Positions 51,675 through 60,992 of a DNA stretch of 64,000 nucleotides are shown here, one piece after another (positions within the stretch are counted from its first letter, which is position 1; the number at the start of each line of letters is the position of its first letter). Position numbers and translations under genes: made by a program. Location: NCBI RefSeq assembly GCF_028863665.1, contig NZ_JARBFX010000011.1, positions 1-64,000 of the forward strand, given 5' to 3'. Under the pieces are notes generated by a model. The model did not search any database and was not told the origin of the DNA. It saw only the letters and a program-made list of their open reading frames with translations. The DNA comes from Aquabacter sediminis (GTDB lineage: Bacteria; Pseudomonadota; Alphaproteobacteria; Rhizobiales; Xanthobacteraceae).

Positions 51675-53177
51675 ATGGCCGCCTATCGCGAGCTCGCCGC
51701 CCATCTCGGGCGGGCGTCCGCCCTCTCCAACGCCATCGGCATCCTCCAGTGGGATAACGACACCATGATGCCGAAGGGCGCGGTGGGCACCCGCTCGGAG
51801 AGCCTCGCCTTGCTGCGGGTGCTGCATCATGGGCTCGTCACCGATCCCAAGGTGGGCGACCTGCTCGCCGCCGCCGAGGACAGCGCCGATGCCGACGGCC
51901 TCGGCCCCTGGGAGCGCGCCAATCTGCGCGAGGTGCGGCGCATCCACACGGTGGAAACCGCGCTGCCCTCCGACCTGGTGGAAGCCTCCAGCAAGGCGGT
52001 CTCGGTCTGCGAGATGGCCTGGCGCACGGCGCGGGCGGAGTCGGACTTTGCCTCCCTCCTGCCCCACCTTGCGGAAGTGCTGCGCCTGCAGCGGGAGATC
52101 GGCCGCGCCAAGGGCGAGAAGCTCGGTCTTTCGCCCTATGACGCGCTCCTCAACGATTACGAGCCCGGCGGCCGCTCGGCTGACATCGATGCCCTGTTCG
52201 CCGATCTCGCCGCCTTCCTGCCCGGCTTCACCGAGGAGGTGCTGGCCGTGCAGGCCCGCCGGCCGGCCGACCCGATGGCGGAAGGGCCCTTTCCGGTGGA
52301 GGCCCAGCGGGCGCTCGGCGTGAAGATGATGGGCGTGCTCGGATATGATTTCGATCGCGGGCGGCTGGACGTCTCCACCCATCCCTTCTGCGGCGGCGCC
52401 GACAATGACGTGCGCATCACCACGCGCTACGACACGGCGGACTTCGCCCGCGCCCTCATGGGCGTGATGCACGAGACCGGCCATGCCCTCTACGAGCAGG
52501 GCCGTCCGCAGGCGGTTCTGAACCAGCCCGTGAGCGGCGCGCGCGGCATGAGCCTGCATGAGAGCCAGTCCTTGCTGATGGAGATGCAGGCCTGCCGCAG
52601 CAAGGAATTCCTGCGCTTTGCCGCCCCGCTCATGCGCGAGGCCTTCGGCGGGTCGGGGCCGGCCTTTGAGCCGGAGGCGCTGTGGCGGCGCTACACCAAG
52701 GTGGAGCGCGGCTTCATCCGGGTGGATGCGGACGAGGTCACCTATCCCGCTCATGTGATCCTGCGCTACCGGTTGGAAAAGGCGCTCATCGGCGACGAAA
52801 TGCCCCTCTCCGAGCTGCCCGCCGCCTGGAACGCCCAGATGCGCGACCTTTTGGGCGTGGTGCCGCCCAATGACCGCCTGGGCTGCCTCCAGGACGTGCA
52901 CTGGCCGAGCGGGGGCTGGGGCTATTTCCCCACCTATACGCTGGGCGCCATGACCGCCGCCCAGATCTTCGATGCCGCCAAGCGCGCCGAACCGGACGTG
53001 CTGCCGGGCATCGCGCGGGGCGATTTTGCGCCGCTGGTGGGCTGGCTGCGCGCCAACATCCATGGCCTCGGCTCGCTCTATGAGAAGGACGAGCTGCTCA
53101 CCCGCGCCACCGGACGCCCGCTCGATGCAGCGGTGTTCAAGGCCCATCTGCGCCGGCGCTATGTGGACGAGGCCTGA
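51675..53177 (+). CDS. Carboxypeptidase Taq family (M32) metallopeptidase
   Basis: 500-residue zinc carboxypeptidase, the normal M32 length. Zinc motif HETGH at 266-270 (VMHETGHALYEQG), HPF near 236, the DVRITTRY motif at 245-252, and the conserved RGMSLHESQS stretch with the downstream zinc-binding Glu region. The N-terminus LSNAIGILQWDNDTMMPKGAVGTRSE is typical. ATG at 51675 follows AAGGAAACG. Removes C-terminal residues from peptides in the cytoplasm. Not obviously linked to the sulfolactate genes. Confidence 0.94.
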   Translation: MAAYRELAAHLGRASALSNAIGILQWDNDTMMPKGAVGTRSESLALLRVLHHGLVTDPKVGDLLAAAEDSADADGLGPWERANLREVRRIHTVETALPSDLVEASSKAVSVCEMAWRTARAESDFASLLPHLAEVLRLQREIGRAKGEKLGLSPYDALLNDYEPGGRSADIDALFADLAAFLPGFTEEVLAVQARRPADPMAEGPFPVEAQRALGVKMMGVLGYDFDRGRLDVSTHPFCGGADNDVRITTRYDTADFARALMGVMHETGHALYEQGRPQAVLNQPVSGARGMSLHESQSLLMEMQACRSKEFLRFAAPLMREAFGGSGPAFEPEALWRRYTKVERGFIRVDADEVTYPAHVILRYRLEKALIGDEMPLSELPAAWNAQMRDLLGVVPPNDRLGCLQDVHWPSGGWGYFPTYTLGAMTAAQIFDAAKRAEPDVLPGIARGDFAPLVGWLRANIHGLGSLYEKDELLTRATGRPLDAAVFKAHLRRRYVDEA

Positions 53178-53355
53178 GGCACGGGCCCGTCCTTTCAGGG
53201 GAGCGTGACGTGGCAACGTCGCGCTCCCGGAAAGGCCGGCCTTCTGCGTGCAGGCTGCGGCCCGCGCCGGGCCGATGGCCACCCTGTGGGCGGGCGTCTG
53301 CGTGATGGGATAGGATCGCGCTCCAATTGAAAGAATCGGACCGGAGACGCCGCCC

Positions 53356-54150
53356 ATGACCGCCCCCTCGTCCTCTCCCCTTCCCGCCGGCATCCATGTG
53401 GTGACGGGCGGCGCCAGCGGCATCGGCGCGGCGTGCGCCCGGGCGCTGGCAGCGGCCGGAGCCCGCGTCGCGGTGGCGGACCGGGACCTGGAGCGGGCGC
53501 AAGCGGTCGCGCAGGAGATTGGCGGGCGCGCCTTCTCCCTCGACGTGGCGCACGAAGACGACGTGGAGCGCTGCGCCGCCGCCATCGAGGCGGAGTATGG
53601 CCCGGTGGACGTGCTGGTGAACAGCGCCGGCATCCTCCAGGTGCCGCTGCGGCCCCACGATCTGCCCATGGAGGCCTGGGACGCAGTCATCAATATCGAC
53701 CAGCGCGGCACCTATCTGGGCTGCCGGGCCTTCGCCCGGAGCATGCTGAAGCGCCGCGCCGGCTCCATCATCAACATCGCCTCCATCACCGGCTCGCGCT
53801 CCGTGCCCATGCATGCCTATGCCCCCGCCAAGGCAGCGGTGATCGCCATCAGCCGGTGCCTGGCCGCCGAATGGGGGCCGGCGGGCGTGCGGGTGAACTC
53901 CATCTCGCCCGGCTATACGCTGACCCCCGCCCTCCAGGCGGCCATCGACAAGGGGGAGCGGGATGTCTCCAACCTCGCGGGCAATGCGGCGCTCAATCGT
54001 CTGGTGCTGCCGGAAGAGGTGGCGGACGCGGTGATCTTCCTGGCCGGACGCACCTCCAGCGCCATCACCGGCATCGACCTGCCGGTGGATTGCGGATGGC
54101 TGGTGGCCACCACCTGGCACACCTATGGCGGCACCCGCCTGCCCGCGTGA
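53356..54150 (+). CDS. Short-chain dehydrogenase/reductase
   Basis: 264-residue SDR oxidoreductase of the classical type. Cofactor motif TGGASGIGAACARAL, VLVNSAGILQ, and catalytic Ser/Tyr/Lys in SITGSRSVPMHAYAPAKAAV (Y-A-P-A-K). PGYTLTPALQ follows. The Asp/Arg pattern after strand 2 (VADRDLERAQ) suggests NAD preference. ATG at 53356 follows GGAGAC. The family covers sugar, polyol and hydroxyacid dehydrogenases, so the substrate cannot be given. It stands alone. Confidence 0.9.
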   Translation: MTAPSSSPLPAGIHVVTGGASGIGAACARALAAAGARVAVADRDLERAQAVAQEIGGRAFSLDVAHEDDVERCAAAIEAEYGPVDVLVNSAGILQVPLRPHDLPMEAWDAVINIDQRGTYLGCRAFARSMLKRRAGSIINIASITGSRSVPMHAYAPAKAAVIAISRCLAAEWGPAGVRVNSISPGYTLTPALQAAIDKGERDVSNLAGNAALNRLVLPEEVADAVIFLAGRTSSAITGIDLPVDCGWLVATTWHTYGGTRLPA

Positions 54151-54294
54151 GGCCACTCCACGGGCGGATTGACGGGAGCGGCGGGGTCCGCTTTCTTTCC
54201 AAGTCTATTGCGGCCAAAGCCGACGGTTTCGTGCACTGTGTCCGTCGCACCCGCCCGGCGCCGCAGCCCATCCTTCCCCTGCCCGGAGCCCTTG

Positions 54295-55524
54295 ATGAAG
54301 ACCGCTCTGTTCCGGAGCCACGGCCCGCTTTTCCTCGCCGTCTTCCTGGACATCTTCTCCTTCGGCCTGATGTATCCCCTCATCGTGTCCCTGTTCGACG
54401 GGCCGGGCTTTGGCGGGCAGGTCACGCCGGAGAACCGCGACACGCTGATGGCGCTGGCCTTCTCGCTCTTCCCCATCGGCGCCTTCTTCGGCTGCTCGCT
54501 GCTGGGCGAACTCTCCGACGCCTTCGGCCGGCGGCGGACGCTGGTGGTGTGCATGGGAGGCCTGGCGCTGGCCTATGGGCTCATGTGGCTGGCGCTGGAG
54601 GTCAATTGGCTCTGGCTGTTCTTCCTCGGCCGGGTGGTGGCGGGCCTCATGTCCGGCACCGCACCCATCGCCCAGGCCAGCATGGTGGATGCGGTGGCGG
54701 AGGAGGAGCGTGGCGCGGCCATGGCGCAGGTCACCGCCGTCAACACGCTGGGCCTTCTGGCGGGGCCGGCCATTGGCGGCGGCCTCGGCCATTTCGACTT
54801 CCGGGCTCCGCTCGCTTTCGCGCTGGTCCTGTGCGCGCTCAACACCTGGCTGCTGGCGCGCGCCCGCTTCGGCGAGGAGGCGCCGCGCCGGGCGTTCCAG
54901 TTCAGCTGGAGCCAGCCCTTCCTGCTGTTCGCGCGGCTGAAGGACCGGCCTGCGGCGGTGCCGGCGCTCGCCTCCTTCTTCCTGTTCCAGCTGGGCTTCC
55001 TGATCTACTACACCTTCATCCTGGTGCTGATGCAGCGCGTCTACGGCTTCGGCACCGCCGGCATCGGCCTGTTCTCCGTGGTGATGGGCGTCGGCTTCAT
55101 GGCCGGCTCTGCCTTCTTCTATGGCCGGGTGGCCCAATGGCTGAAGGAGGAGCGCAAGATCGCCATTCTCGGCCATGCCATTTGCGGCACGCTGCTCGTC
55201 GCTTCCGCCCTGCCGGTGCCAGCCCTCGGGCAGATGGGGCTCGCGGTCTTCATCTGCATCGCCAATGTGTTTGGCTATGTGTCGCTCTTGACCGCCGCCT
55301 CCAGCCGGGTGCCGGAGACGGAGCGCGGCTGGGTGCTCGGCCTCTCCGCTGCGGGGGTGGCGGTGTGCGTCTTCCTCTCGGGCTTCCTGACGCGGCTCCT
55401 GAGCACCTTGCCGGTGGAGAGCTTCCTGGTGCTGGGCGGGGTCCTGGTGCTCATCGCCATCCTGCCGGCGCTCGCCATCCGCCCGGTGGCGGACGCCCTG
55501 CCTTCCGGCGCGGAAAAGGGGTGA
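54295..55524 (+). CDS. MFS transporter (TetA/multidrug type)
   Basis: 409-residue inner-membrane transporter with about twelve hydrophobic segments. It has the drug-proton antiporter motif A variant GELSDAFGRRRTLVVCMG between helices 2 and 3 and the helix-5 motif LGLLAGPAIGGGLGHF, which points to export. ATG at 54295 (MKTALFRSHGPLFLAVFLDIFSFGLMYPL) follows a GGAG site; the earlier open frame is not coding-like. Substrate unknown. Confidence 0.87.
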   Translation: MKTALFRSHGPLFLAVFLDIFSFGLMYPLIVSLFDGPGFGGQVTPENRDTLMALAFSLFPIGAFFGCSLLGELSDAFGRRRTLVVCMGGLALAYGLMWLALEVNWLWLFFLGRVVAGLMSGTAPIAQASMVDAVAEEERGAAMAQVTAVNTLGLLAGPAIGGGLGHFDFRAPLAFALVLCALNTWLLARARFGEEAPRRAFQFSWSQPFLLFARLKDRPAAVPALASFFLFQLGFLIYYTFILVLMQRVYGFGTAGIGLFSVVMGVGFMAGSAFFYGRVAQWLKEERKIAILGHAICGTLLVASALPVPALGQMGLAVFICIANVFGYVSLLTAASSRVPETERGWVLGLSAAGVAVCVFLSGFLTRLLSTLPVESFLVLGGVLVLIAILPALAIRPVADALPSGAEKG

Positions 55525-55715
55525 GCGGGGAGGCCCGCGCAAGCCTGCGGCGTCAGCTTCGCCCCACCGGGCCCGGCGATTGCCCCATGGTTACGGCGAC
55601 ATAAAGCATATTGTTAGGAAGTTTTTGGCAGCCTGACCTCATCGGCACGTCGCCTCCCCACCCGCTTCGCCGGGCGCGGGGCAAGCCGGAAGCGCCCGGT
55701 CGAGCTGCGAGGATC

Positions 55716-56861
55716 ATGACCTATATTTCCTGGACCCATGATGAGGCCCCCGTCCGGGACCGGCGCCGCCGCTCCCGCCAGGGCGCGCCCATCAGCTTCA
55801 TCGGAGCCCTGGTGATCGCCACCAGCGCCGTCGGTGTGGCCGCGACCATCGCCGTCAACGGGAATCCGTGGGCGGGGGGCGCGCCGGTCACCACCTCGCA
55901 CCTGTCCCCGCTCTCGCCCATCTCGCGCTTCCTGCCGCCGCGCCCGCCGCGCACCGAGCCCTTCGTCCTCGCCGGCGACGGCCAGGCGATGGCGGAGCCC
56001 GCCGGCCTGCCCTCCGCCGGGACCGTGCCGGTGGAGCCGGGCTGGATGACCGCCGCCACTCCCTTCGACCTGCGCGCGGCAAGCCTGGAGCTCGCCCAGG
56101 CGGACGTTGAGGAAGCCGCCGCCGACCTGGTGGCCGACGTGGCCACCGCCGGCATCCCCCTGCCCACCCGCAACCCCCTGCTCGCCTTGCGCACGCCCAC
56201 CGCCGAGGCGCTGGCGGACGCGGCGCAGAAGGACACCATCCGCCTCATCGCCCCGCCCCGGCCGGTGGTCGGCCCACAGCCCCGGCCGGAGCGGCAGCTG
56301 GCCTCCCTCGCCCCGGTGGCGCCCGAAGAGGAACGCCAGCCCCGCGTCATCGAACGCGCGCCGGAGCCGGACGAGCCGTCCACGGGCATCACCTTGCCCA
56401 CCCCCGGCAGCCGCTTCGCGCTCTATGACATTGAGGGCGGCATGGTTTACCTGCCGAGCGGAGAGCGCCTGGAGGCCCATTCGGGCTATGGCGAGAATTT
56501 CGACAAGCCCACCAGCGTGCACCGGCGCATGGTCGGCCCGACGCCGCCCAACACCTACAAGCTGACCATGCGCGAGGCGCTGTTCCACGGTGTGGAGGCG
56601 ATCCGCCTCACCCCCATCGGCGACGGCAAGATGTATGGCCGCGATGGCTTCCTGGTGCACACCTACATGCTGGGCGCGCGCGGGGATTCCAATGGCTGCG
56701 TCTCGGTGCGGGACTATCAGCGCTTCCTGTCCGCCTATAAGCGGGGCGACTTCAACCGCCTTGTGGTCGTGCCCCGCCTGCCCCCCTCCGCCGGACAGAC
56801 GCCCTCGCTCCTGTCGTGGCTCATTCCCAAGGCCAATGCCGCCCCGGCCAAGGACCGCTGA
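55716..56861 (+). CDS. DUF2778 (Tlde1-like) L,D-transpeptidase-type protein
   Basis: 381-residue protein with one N-terminal transmembrane helix (about 25-45, PISFIGALVIATSAVGVAATIAV). A long Pro/Ala-rich linker (about 50-225) follows, then a C-terminal DUF2778 domain (about 230-365) with the catalytic-looking HTYMLGARGDSNGCVSV (His ... S-x-G-C-V). Proteins with this domain include Tlde1 effectors, which modify peptidoglycan stems. Membrane anchoring suggests periplasmic action on the cell's own wall here. The ATG at 55716 follows GAGGA. No type VI genes are near. Confidence 0.85.
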   Translation: MTYISWTHDEAPVRDRRRRSRQGAPISFIGALVIATSAVGVAATIAVNGNPWAGGAPVTTSHLSPLSPISRFLPPRPPRTEPFVLAGDGQAMAEPAGLPSAGTVPVEPGWMTAATPFDLRAASLELAQADVEEAAADLVADVATAGIPLPTRNPLLALRTPTAEALADAAQKDTIRLIAPPRPVVGPQPRPERQLASLAPVAPEEERQPRVIERAPEPDEPSTGITLPTPGSRFALYDIEGGMVYLPSGERLEAHSGYGENFDKPTSVHRRMVGPTPPNTYKLTMREALFHGVEAIRLTPIGDGKMYGRDGFLVHTYMLGARGDSNGCVSVRDYQRFLSAYKRGDFNRLVVVPRLPPSAGQTPSLLSWLIPKANAAPAKDR

Positions 56862-56880
56862 TCCCCTCGCGACGGGCGGC

Positions 56881-57798
56881 TCAGGCGCCGCCCGGCCGCC
56901 AGCTTGAAAGCTCCGCCGCCCGCGCGAGGCGCCGCTTGGCGGTAAGATAGCCGGGCACTTCCACAAGCGCCCCGTCCAGTTCCACCCGCGCTTCGCCCTT
57001 GTCCCGCGCCGCCTCGAAGGCGCGCACCAGCCGCTCGGCGGCTTCCACCTCCGCCTGCGCAGGCGTGAAGGCGGCGTTGATGACCGGCGCATGGGCCGGA
57101 TCCACAGCGCTCTTGGCCCGGTAGCCCAGGCGCCGGGCCCAGCGGGCATCGCGGTCCGCGCCGTCACAGTCCGCCCAGGTATAGGGGCAATCCACCGCAA
57201 CGATGCCGGCCGCCACGCATTCCACCAGGAAGCGCTGGCGCGCATAGGCCAGTTCCAGGCTGTCCGGCTCGCGTTCGGCGCCAAGGTCGGCGGCGAGGTC
57301 CTCCGCCGCCAGCAGGCAGGCGGTCACGCGCGGGCTTGCCGCCGCGATGGCGCCAAGCTGCACCAGGCCGCGGGCGAATTCGATATTGGGCAGCAGTGCG
57401 GTGCTGCCGGATGGATAGCCATAGGCCTGTTCGAGCCGGCTGACATGAGCATCAAGCTCCGCCACCTGCCGGGGCTCGGCCACCTTGGGCAAGGCCACGA
57501 TGTCCGGCCGCCCGGCCATCACCGCTTCCAGATCCTCCAAGCCGCCCTCCGCCAGCGGATTGACCCGCACCGCCACGACCGCGCCCGCCGCGCGCCAGCG
57601 GGCATAGACCGCAGGGGCCATCTGCCGCGCCTTCGGCCGCAAGGCGGGCGGTGTGAAGTCCTCCAGTTCCTGGATCAACACGTCGGCACCGCAGGAGGGG
57701 GCGGCATCCAGCACCTCCCCGTTGGCGCCTTCCAGGAACATCCAGGTGCGGCACAGGCGCGCCGGGCGCACGGAGGGAGAGGGCGAGAAGGGGAGCAT
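56881..57798 (-). CDS. HpcH/HpaI aldolase (CitE-like) family lyase
   Basis: 305-residue enzyme of the citrate-lyase-beta/HpcH-HpaI family. RTWMFLEGANGEVLDAAPSCGADVLIQELEDFTPP holds the metal-binding ELED stretch, then VRVNPLAEGGLEDLEAVMAGRPDIVALPKV, LLPNIEFARGLVQLGAIA, AAEDLAADLGAER with another acidic metal ligand, and RAKSAVDPAHAPVINAAFTP. Members cleave malyl-, citramalyl- or other CoA esters or free hydroxyacids. ATG at 57798 follows AGGA. Stands alone, convergent with the DUF2778 gene; substrate unknown. Confidence 0.84.
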   Translation of the reverse strand: MLPFSPSPSVRPARLCRTWMFLEGANGEVLDAAPSCGADVLIQELEDFTPPALRPKARQMAPAVYARWRAAGAVVAVRVNPLAEGGLEDLEAVMAGRPDIVALPKVAEPRQVAELDAHVSRLEQAYGYPSGSTALLPNIEFARGLVQLGAIAAASPRVTACLLAAEDLAADLGAEREPDSLELAYARQRFLVECVAAGIVAVDCPYTWADCDGADRDARWARRLGYRAKSAVDPAHAPVINAAFTPAQAEVEAAERLVRAFEAARDKGEARVELDGALVEVPGYLTAKRRLARAAELSSWRPGGA

Positions 57799-58095
57799 AG
57801 GGCGTTTCCTCGGGTGCTTCCGGCTCTCAACGCTTCGGCCGGAGTGGCGCTTCAACCGCCTTTGTGCGGCGGGGCCAGATCCGGGCGCAACCTCCTTTTA
57901 CGTTGCACATCCACCGTTTAGCTCAAGGCCTACGTATATTTCCTGAAAGCGGAGTCAGCCCCGCGCAACCTTGGCGCCATAGTTTCCCACCTACCAAGCG
58001 GCCGCGCCATTCGCGCGGACTTCCATCACCTGCGGGAACGATCCCCCTCCGGAGGGGCGGGGCCCGTCCCCTTCGCACATGGTCAGGACCCATCG
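57799..58095. other. Divergent spacer between CitE-like and chemoreceptor genes
   Basis: A 297-base gap with a short A/T-richer stretch at about 57895-57945. I see no convincing -35/-10 pair, repeat or terminator in it. Confidence 0.4.
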
Positions 58096-59562
58096 ATGCC
58101 GGCCGTCGCTCTGAAGCGCTCTGACGCCTCCTCGCTTCGCATGCCCCTCCTCGAGACGCTGCCGGTGGCGGTGATGCTGGCGGACCCCCGCAGCTTCCGC
58201 ATCACCTATGTGAACGCCAAGTCCAAGGCGCTGCTGCAATCCATCCAATCGGTGCTGCCGGTGCCGGCCGAGGCCGTGGTGGGCCAGTCCATGGACATTT
58301 TCCACACCGACGGGGCCCGCGTGCGCAAGCACCTGTCCGACCTGCGCAACCTGCCCCACACCGCGCGCATCCATGCCGGCAGCGAGATCCTGGACCTGCA
58401 TGTGGACGCGGTGCGCGACGCCCGCGGCAATTGCGAGCATCTCCAGCTCACCTGGAACGTGATGACCGCCACGGTGAAGGCCGAGGCCCGCAATGCCCGC
58501 CTGCTCCAGATGCTGGAAGAATTGCCGGTCAACGTCATGACCTGCGACCGCGAGACCTTGCGGATCGACTATGCGAACAAGACCTCCATCGACACCTTGC
58601 GCCGCATCGAGGCCCATCTGCCCATCAAGGCGGACGCGCTGATCGGCACGTGCATTGATGTGTTCCACAAGAATCCTCATCACCAGCGCAAGATGCTGGC
58701 CGATGCCAGCTACCTCCCCCATGAGGCGCGCATCCGCGTCGGGCCGGAAACGCTGCATCTGCGCGTGACCGCCATCACGGGTCCGGACGGCTCCTATGAT
58801 GGGCCCATGGTCACCTGGTCGCTGATCACGGATAGCATCACTTTGGCGGACCGCGTCACCGGGGTCGTCGCTGAGATGCGCCGCACCTCCGAGGCCGGCG
58901 AGGGCGCCAGCGCGCAGCTCCTGTCGCTCACCGAGCGCAGCGAGGAGATGGCGAACACCGTCTCCTCCTCGGCGACGGAGATGTCCGCCACCTTCGACGA
59001 GATCACCCATCAGATCCGCCGCGCCTCCAATATGTCGCGGGAGGTGACGGAACGAGCGACCGCCTCCAACGCGCTGGTGGGCGGGCTCACCACCAGCGTC
59101 GAGCGCATCTCCAATGTCACGGCGCTGATCGAGAAGATCGCCGCCCAGACCAACCTGCTCGCCCTCAACGCCACCATCGAGGCGGCGCGGGTCGGCGAGG
59201 CCGGCAAAGGCTTCGCGGTTGTGGCGCAGGAGGTCAAGGCCCTGGCGCTCCAGACCGCCAATGCCACCCAGGACATCCGCCACCAGGTGGAAGCCGTGCA
59301 GCAAAGCGCCGCCTCGGCGGCCGGTGCGGTGGGCGAGATCACGCACAGCGTCGGCGAACTGAGCAATGTGTTCACGGGCCTGTCGGCGGCGGTGGACGAG
59401 CAGGCGGCCATCAACCGCTCGGTCAGCGAGAGCATCCTCGGCGTCTCGACGGCGTCCTCGCAGATCCGCAATGCCGCCACCGGCGTGCGCACGGTCGCGG
59501 CCGAGGTGTCCGGCTTTGCCGAACGCCTCACCTCCGAGGTGGAAACGCTGCTGAAGCACTGA
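58096..59562 (+). CDS. Cytoplasmic chemoreceptor with two PAS domains
   Basis: 488-residue methyl-accepting chemotaxis-type protein without transmembrane segments. Two tandem PAS-like domains (about 15-130 and 135-250; LETLPVAVMLADPRSFRITYVN and LEELPVNVMTCDRETLRIDYANK) share the sequence LPVxVM, implying duplication. A signalling coiled coil follows with the hairpin tip KIAAQTNLLALNATIEAARVGEAGKGFAVVAQEVKALA. ATG at 58096 follows an AGGA site. It should feed a CheA/CheW complex and sense a cytoplasmic cue such as redox state or a bound cofactor. No che genes are in the window. Confidence 0.9.
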   Translation: MPAVALKRSDASSLRMPLLETLPVAVMLADPRSFRITYVNAKSKALLQSIQSVLPVPAEAVVGQSMDIFHTDGARVRKHLSDLRNLPHTARIHAGSEILDLHVDAVRDARGNCEHLQLTWNVMTATVKAEARNARLLQMLEELPVNVMTCDRETLRIDYANKTSIDTLRRIEAHLPIKADALIGTCIDVFHKNPHHQRKMLADASYLPHEARIRVGPETLHLRVTAITGPDGSYDGPMVTWSLITDSITLADRVTGVVAEMRRTSEAGEGASAQLLSLTERSEEMANTVSSSATEMSATFDEITHQIRRASNMSREVTERATASNALVGGLTTSVERISNVTALIEKIAAQTNLLALNATIEAARVGEAGKGFAVVAQEVKALALQTANATQDIRHQVEAVQQSAASAAGAVGEITHSVGELSNVFTGLSAAVDEQAAINRSVSESILGVSTASSQIRNAATGVRTVAAEVSGFAERLTSEVETLLKH

Positions 59563-59583
59563 CGCCCGGCGCGGGGCGCCCGG

Positions 59584-60921
59584 TCAGGCGCCCTGCAAGG
59601 TCTCCAGGAAGCGCACGGCCGCACCACCCGAAGGGCCGGTCAGTTCCCCTTCCCACATGACCTTGCGGCCGCGCACGAAGGTGCCCACGGGCCAACCCGT
59701 GACCTCGACGCCTTCATAGGGCGACCACTGGGACTTGGAGGCGATCCAGTCCCGCGTGATGGTGGCGCGGCGCTTCAGGTCCACCACCGTGAAGTCGGCG
59801 TCATAGCCTTCCACGATGCGGCCCTTGCAGGCGATGTTGAACAGGCGCGCCGGACCGGCGCTGGTCAAATCCACGAAGCGCTCCAGCGACAGGCGACCCG
59901 CCGCCACATGGTCGAGCATCATGGGCACCAGGGTCTGCACCCCGGTCATGCCCGAGGGCGTGTCGGGATAGGCCTTGGCCTTCTCCTCCAGGGTGTGGGG
60001 CGCGTGGTCGGAGCCGAGCACGTCCACCACGCCGGAGGCGATGCCCGCCCACAGGCCATCCTTGTGCCGCGCCTCGCGCACCGGCGGGTTCATCTGGGCG
60101 AGCGTGCCGAGCCGCTGGTAGCACTCCGGCGCCGTCATGGTCAGGTGATGGGGCGTCACCTCCACCGAGGCCACGTCCTTGTGGTCGGCGAGATAGGCCA
60201 TTTCCTCGGCCGTGGTCACATGCAGCACATGCACCCGCGCGCCCACCTCCCGCGCCAGCGTCACCAGACGCCGCGTGGCGGTCAGCGCCGCCACCTCGTC
60301 GCGCCACACCGGATGGGAGGTCGGATCGCCCGGCACGCGCAGGCTCTTGCGCTCATTGAGGCGCGGCTCGTCCTCGCAATGGAAGGCGGCGCGGCGGCGG
60401 ATCACCTTCAGGATCGCCTTCACGCCCGGATCGTCCGCCACCAGCAGCGAACCCGTGGACGAGCCGATGAAGACCTTCACGCCGGCCGCTCCCGGCAGGC
60501 GCTCCAGCTCGGGCAGGTCAGCCACATTCTCGTGGGTGCCGCCCACATAGAAGGCGAAGTCGCAATGCATGCGGCCATTGGCGCGCTTCAGCTTGTCCTC
60601 AAGCGCTGCGGCACTGGTGGTCTGGGGATTGGTGTTCGGCATCTCGAACACGGCGGTGACGCCGCCCATCACCGCCGCGCGCGAGCCGCTCTCCAAATCT
60701 TCCTTATGGTCGAGGCCGGGCTCGCGGAAATGCACCTGGGTGTCGATGACGCCCGGCAGGATGGTGAGCCCCGTGCAGTCCACCACCTCGCCCGCCGAAG
60801 CCCCGGACAGAGACCCAATGGCGCGGATGCGGCCGGCGGTGACGCCGATGTCGGCGGCACCGATGCCGGCGGGGGTGACGAGCGTGCCGCCCTTGAGGAT
60901 GAGGTCGAAGCTATCAGCCAT
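59584..60921 (-). CDS. pyrC: Dihydroorotase (amidohydrolase family)
   Basis: 445-residue zinc amidohydrolase resembling class I dihydroorotases. Metal-binding DTQVHFREPG (HxH), the SSTGSLLVADDP block, HCEDEPRLNERK, HVLHVTTAEEMAYL, VEVTPHHL and the catalytic Asp in VLGSDHAPHTLEEKAK. Normal length. It makes dihydroorotate in pyrimidine synthesis; allantoinase or hydantoinase activity is the alternative, since the same motifs occur there. ATG at 60921 (MADSFDLILKGGTLVTPAG) matches the family start. Divergent from ygfZ. Confidence 0.87.
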   Translation of the reverse strand: MADSFDLILKGGTLVTPAGIGAADIGVTAGRIRAIGSLSGASAGEVVDCTGLTILPGVIDTQVHFREPGLDHKEDLESGSRAAVMGGVTAVFEMPNTNPQTTSAAALEDKLKRANGRMHCDFAFYVGGTHENVADLPELERLPGAAGVKVFIGSSTGSLLVADDPGVKAILKVIRRRAAFHCEDEPRLNERKSLRVPGDPTSHPVWRDEVAALTATRRLVTLAREVGARVHVLHVTTAEEMAYLADHKDVASVEVTPHHLTMTAPECYQRLGTLAQMNPPVREARHKDGLWAGIASGVVDVLGSDHAPHTLEEKAKAYPDTPSGMTGVQTLVPMMLDHVAAGRLSLERFVDLTSAGPARLFNIACKGRIVEGYDADFTVVDLKRRATITRDWIASKSQWSPYEGVEVTGWPVGTFVRGRKVMWEGELTGPSGGAAVRFLETLQGA

Positions 60922-60992
60922 AGCGCGCTCGCTCTTGAGAGGGACCGGGCGGGGCTTTAAGTCTGAATTGAGCATCTGACAAGGACAGGGCC

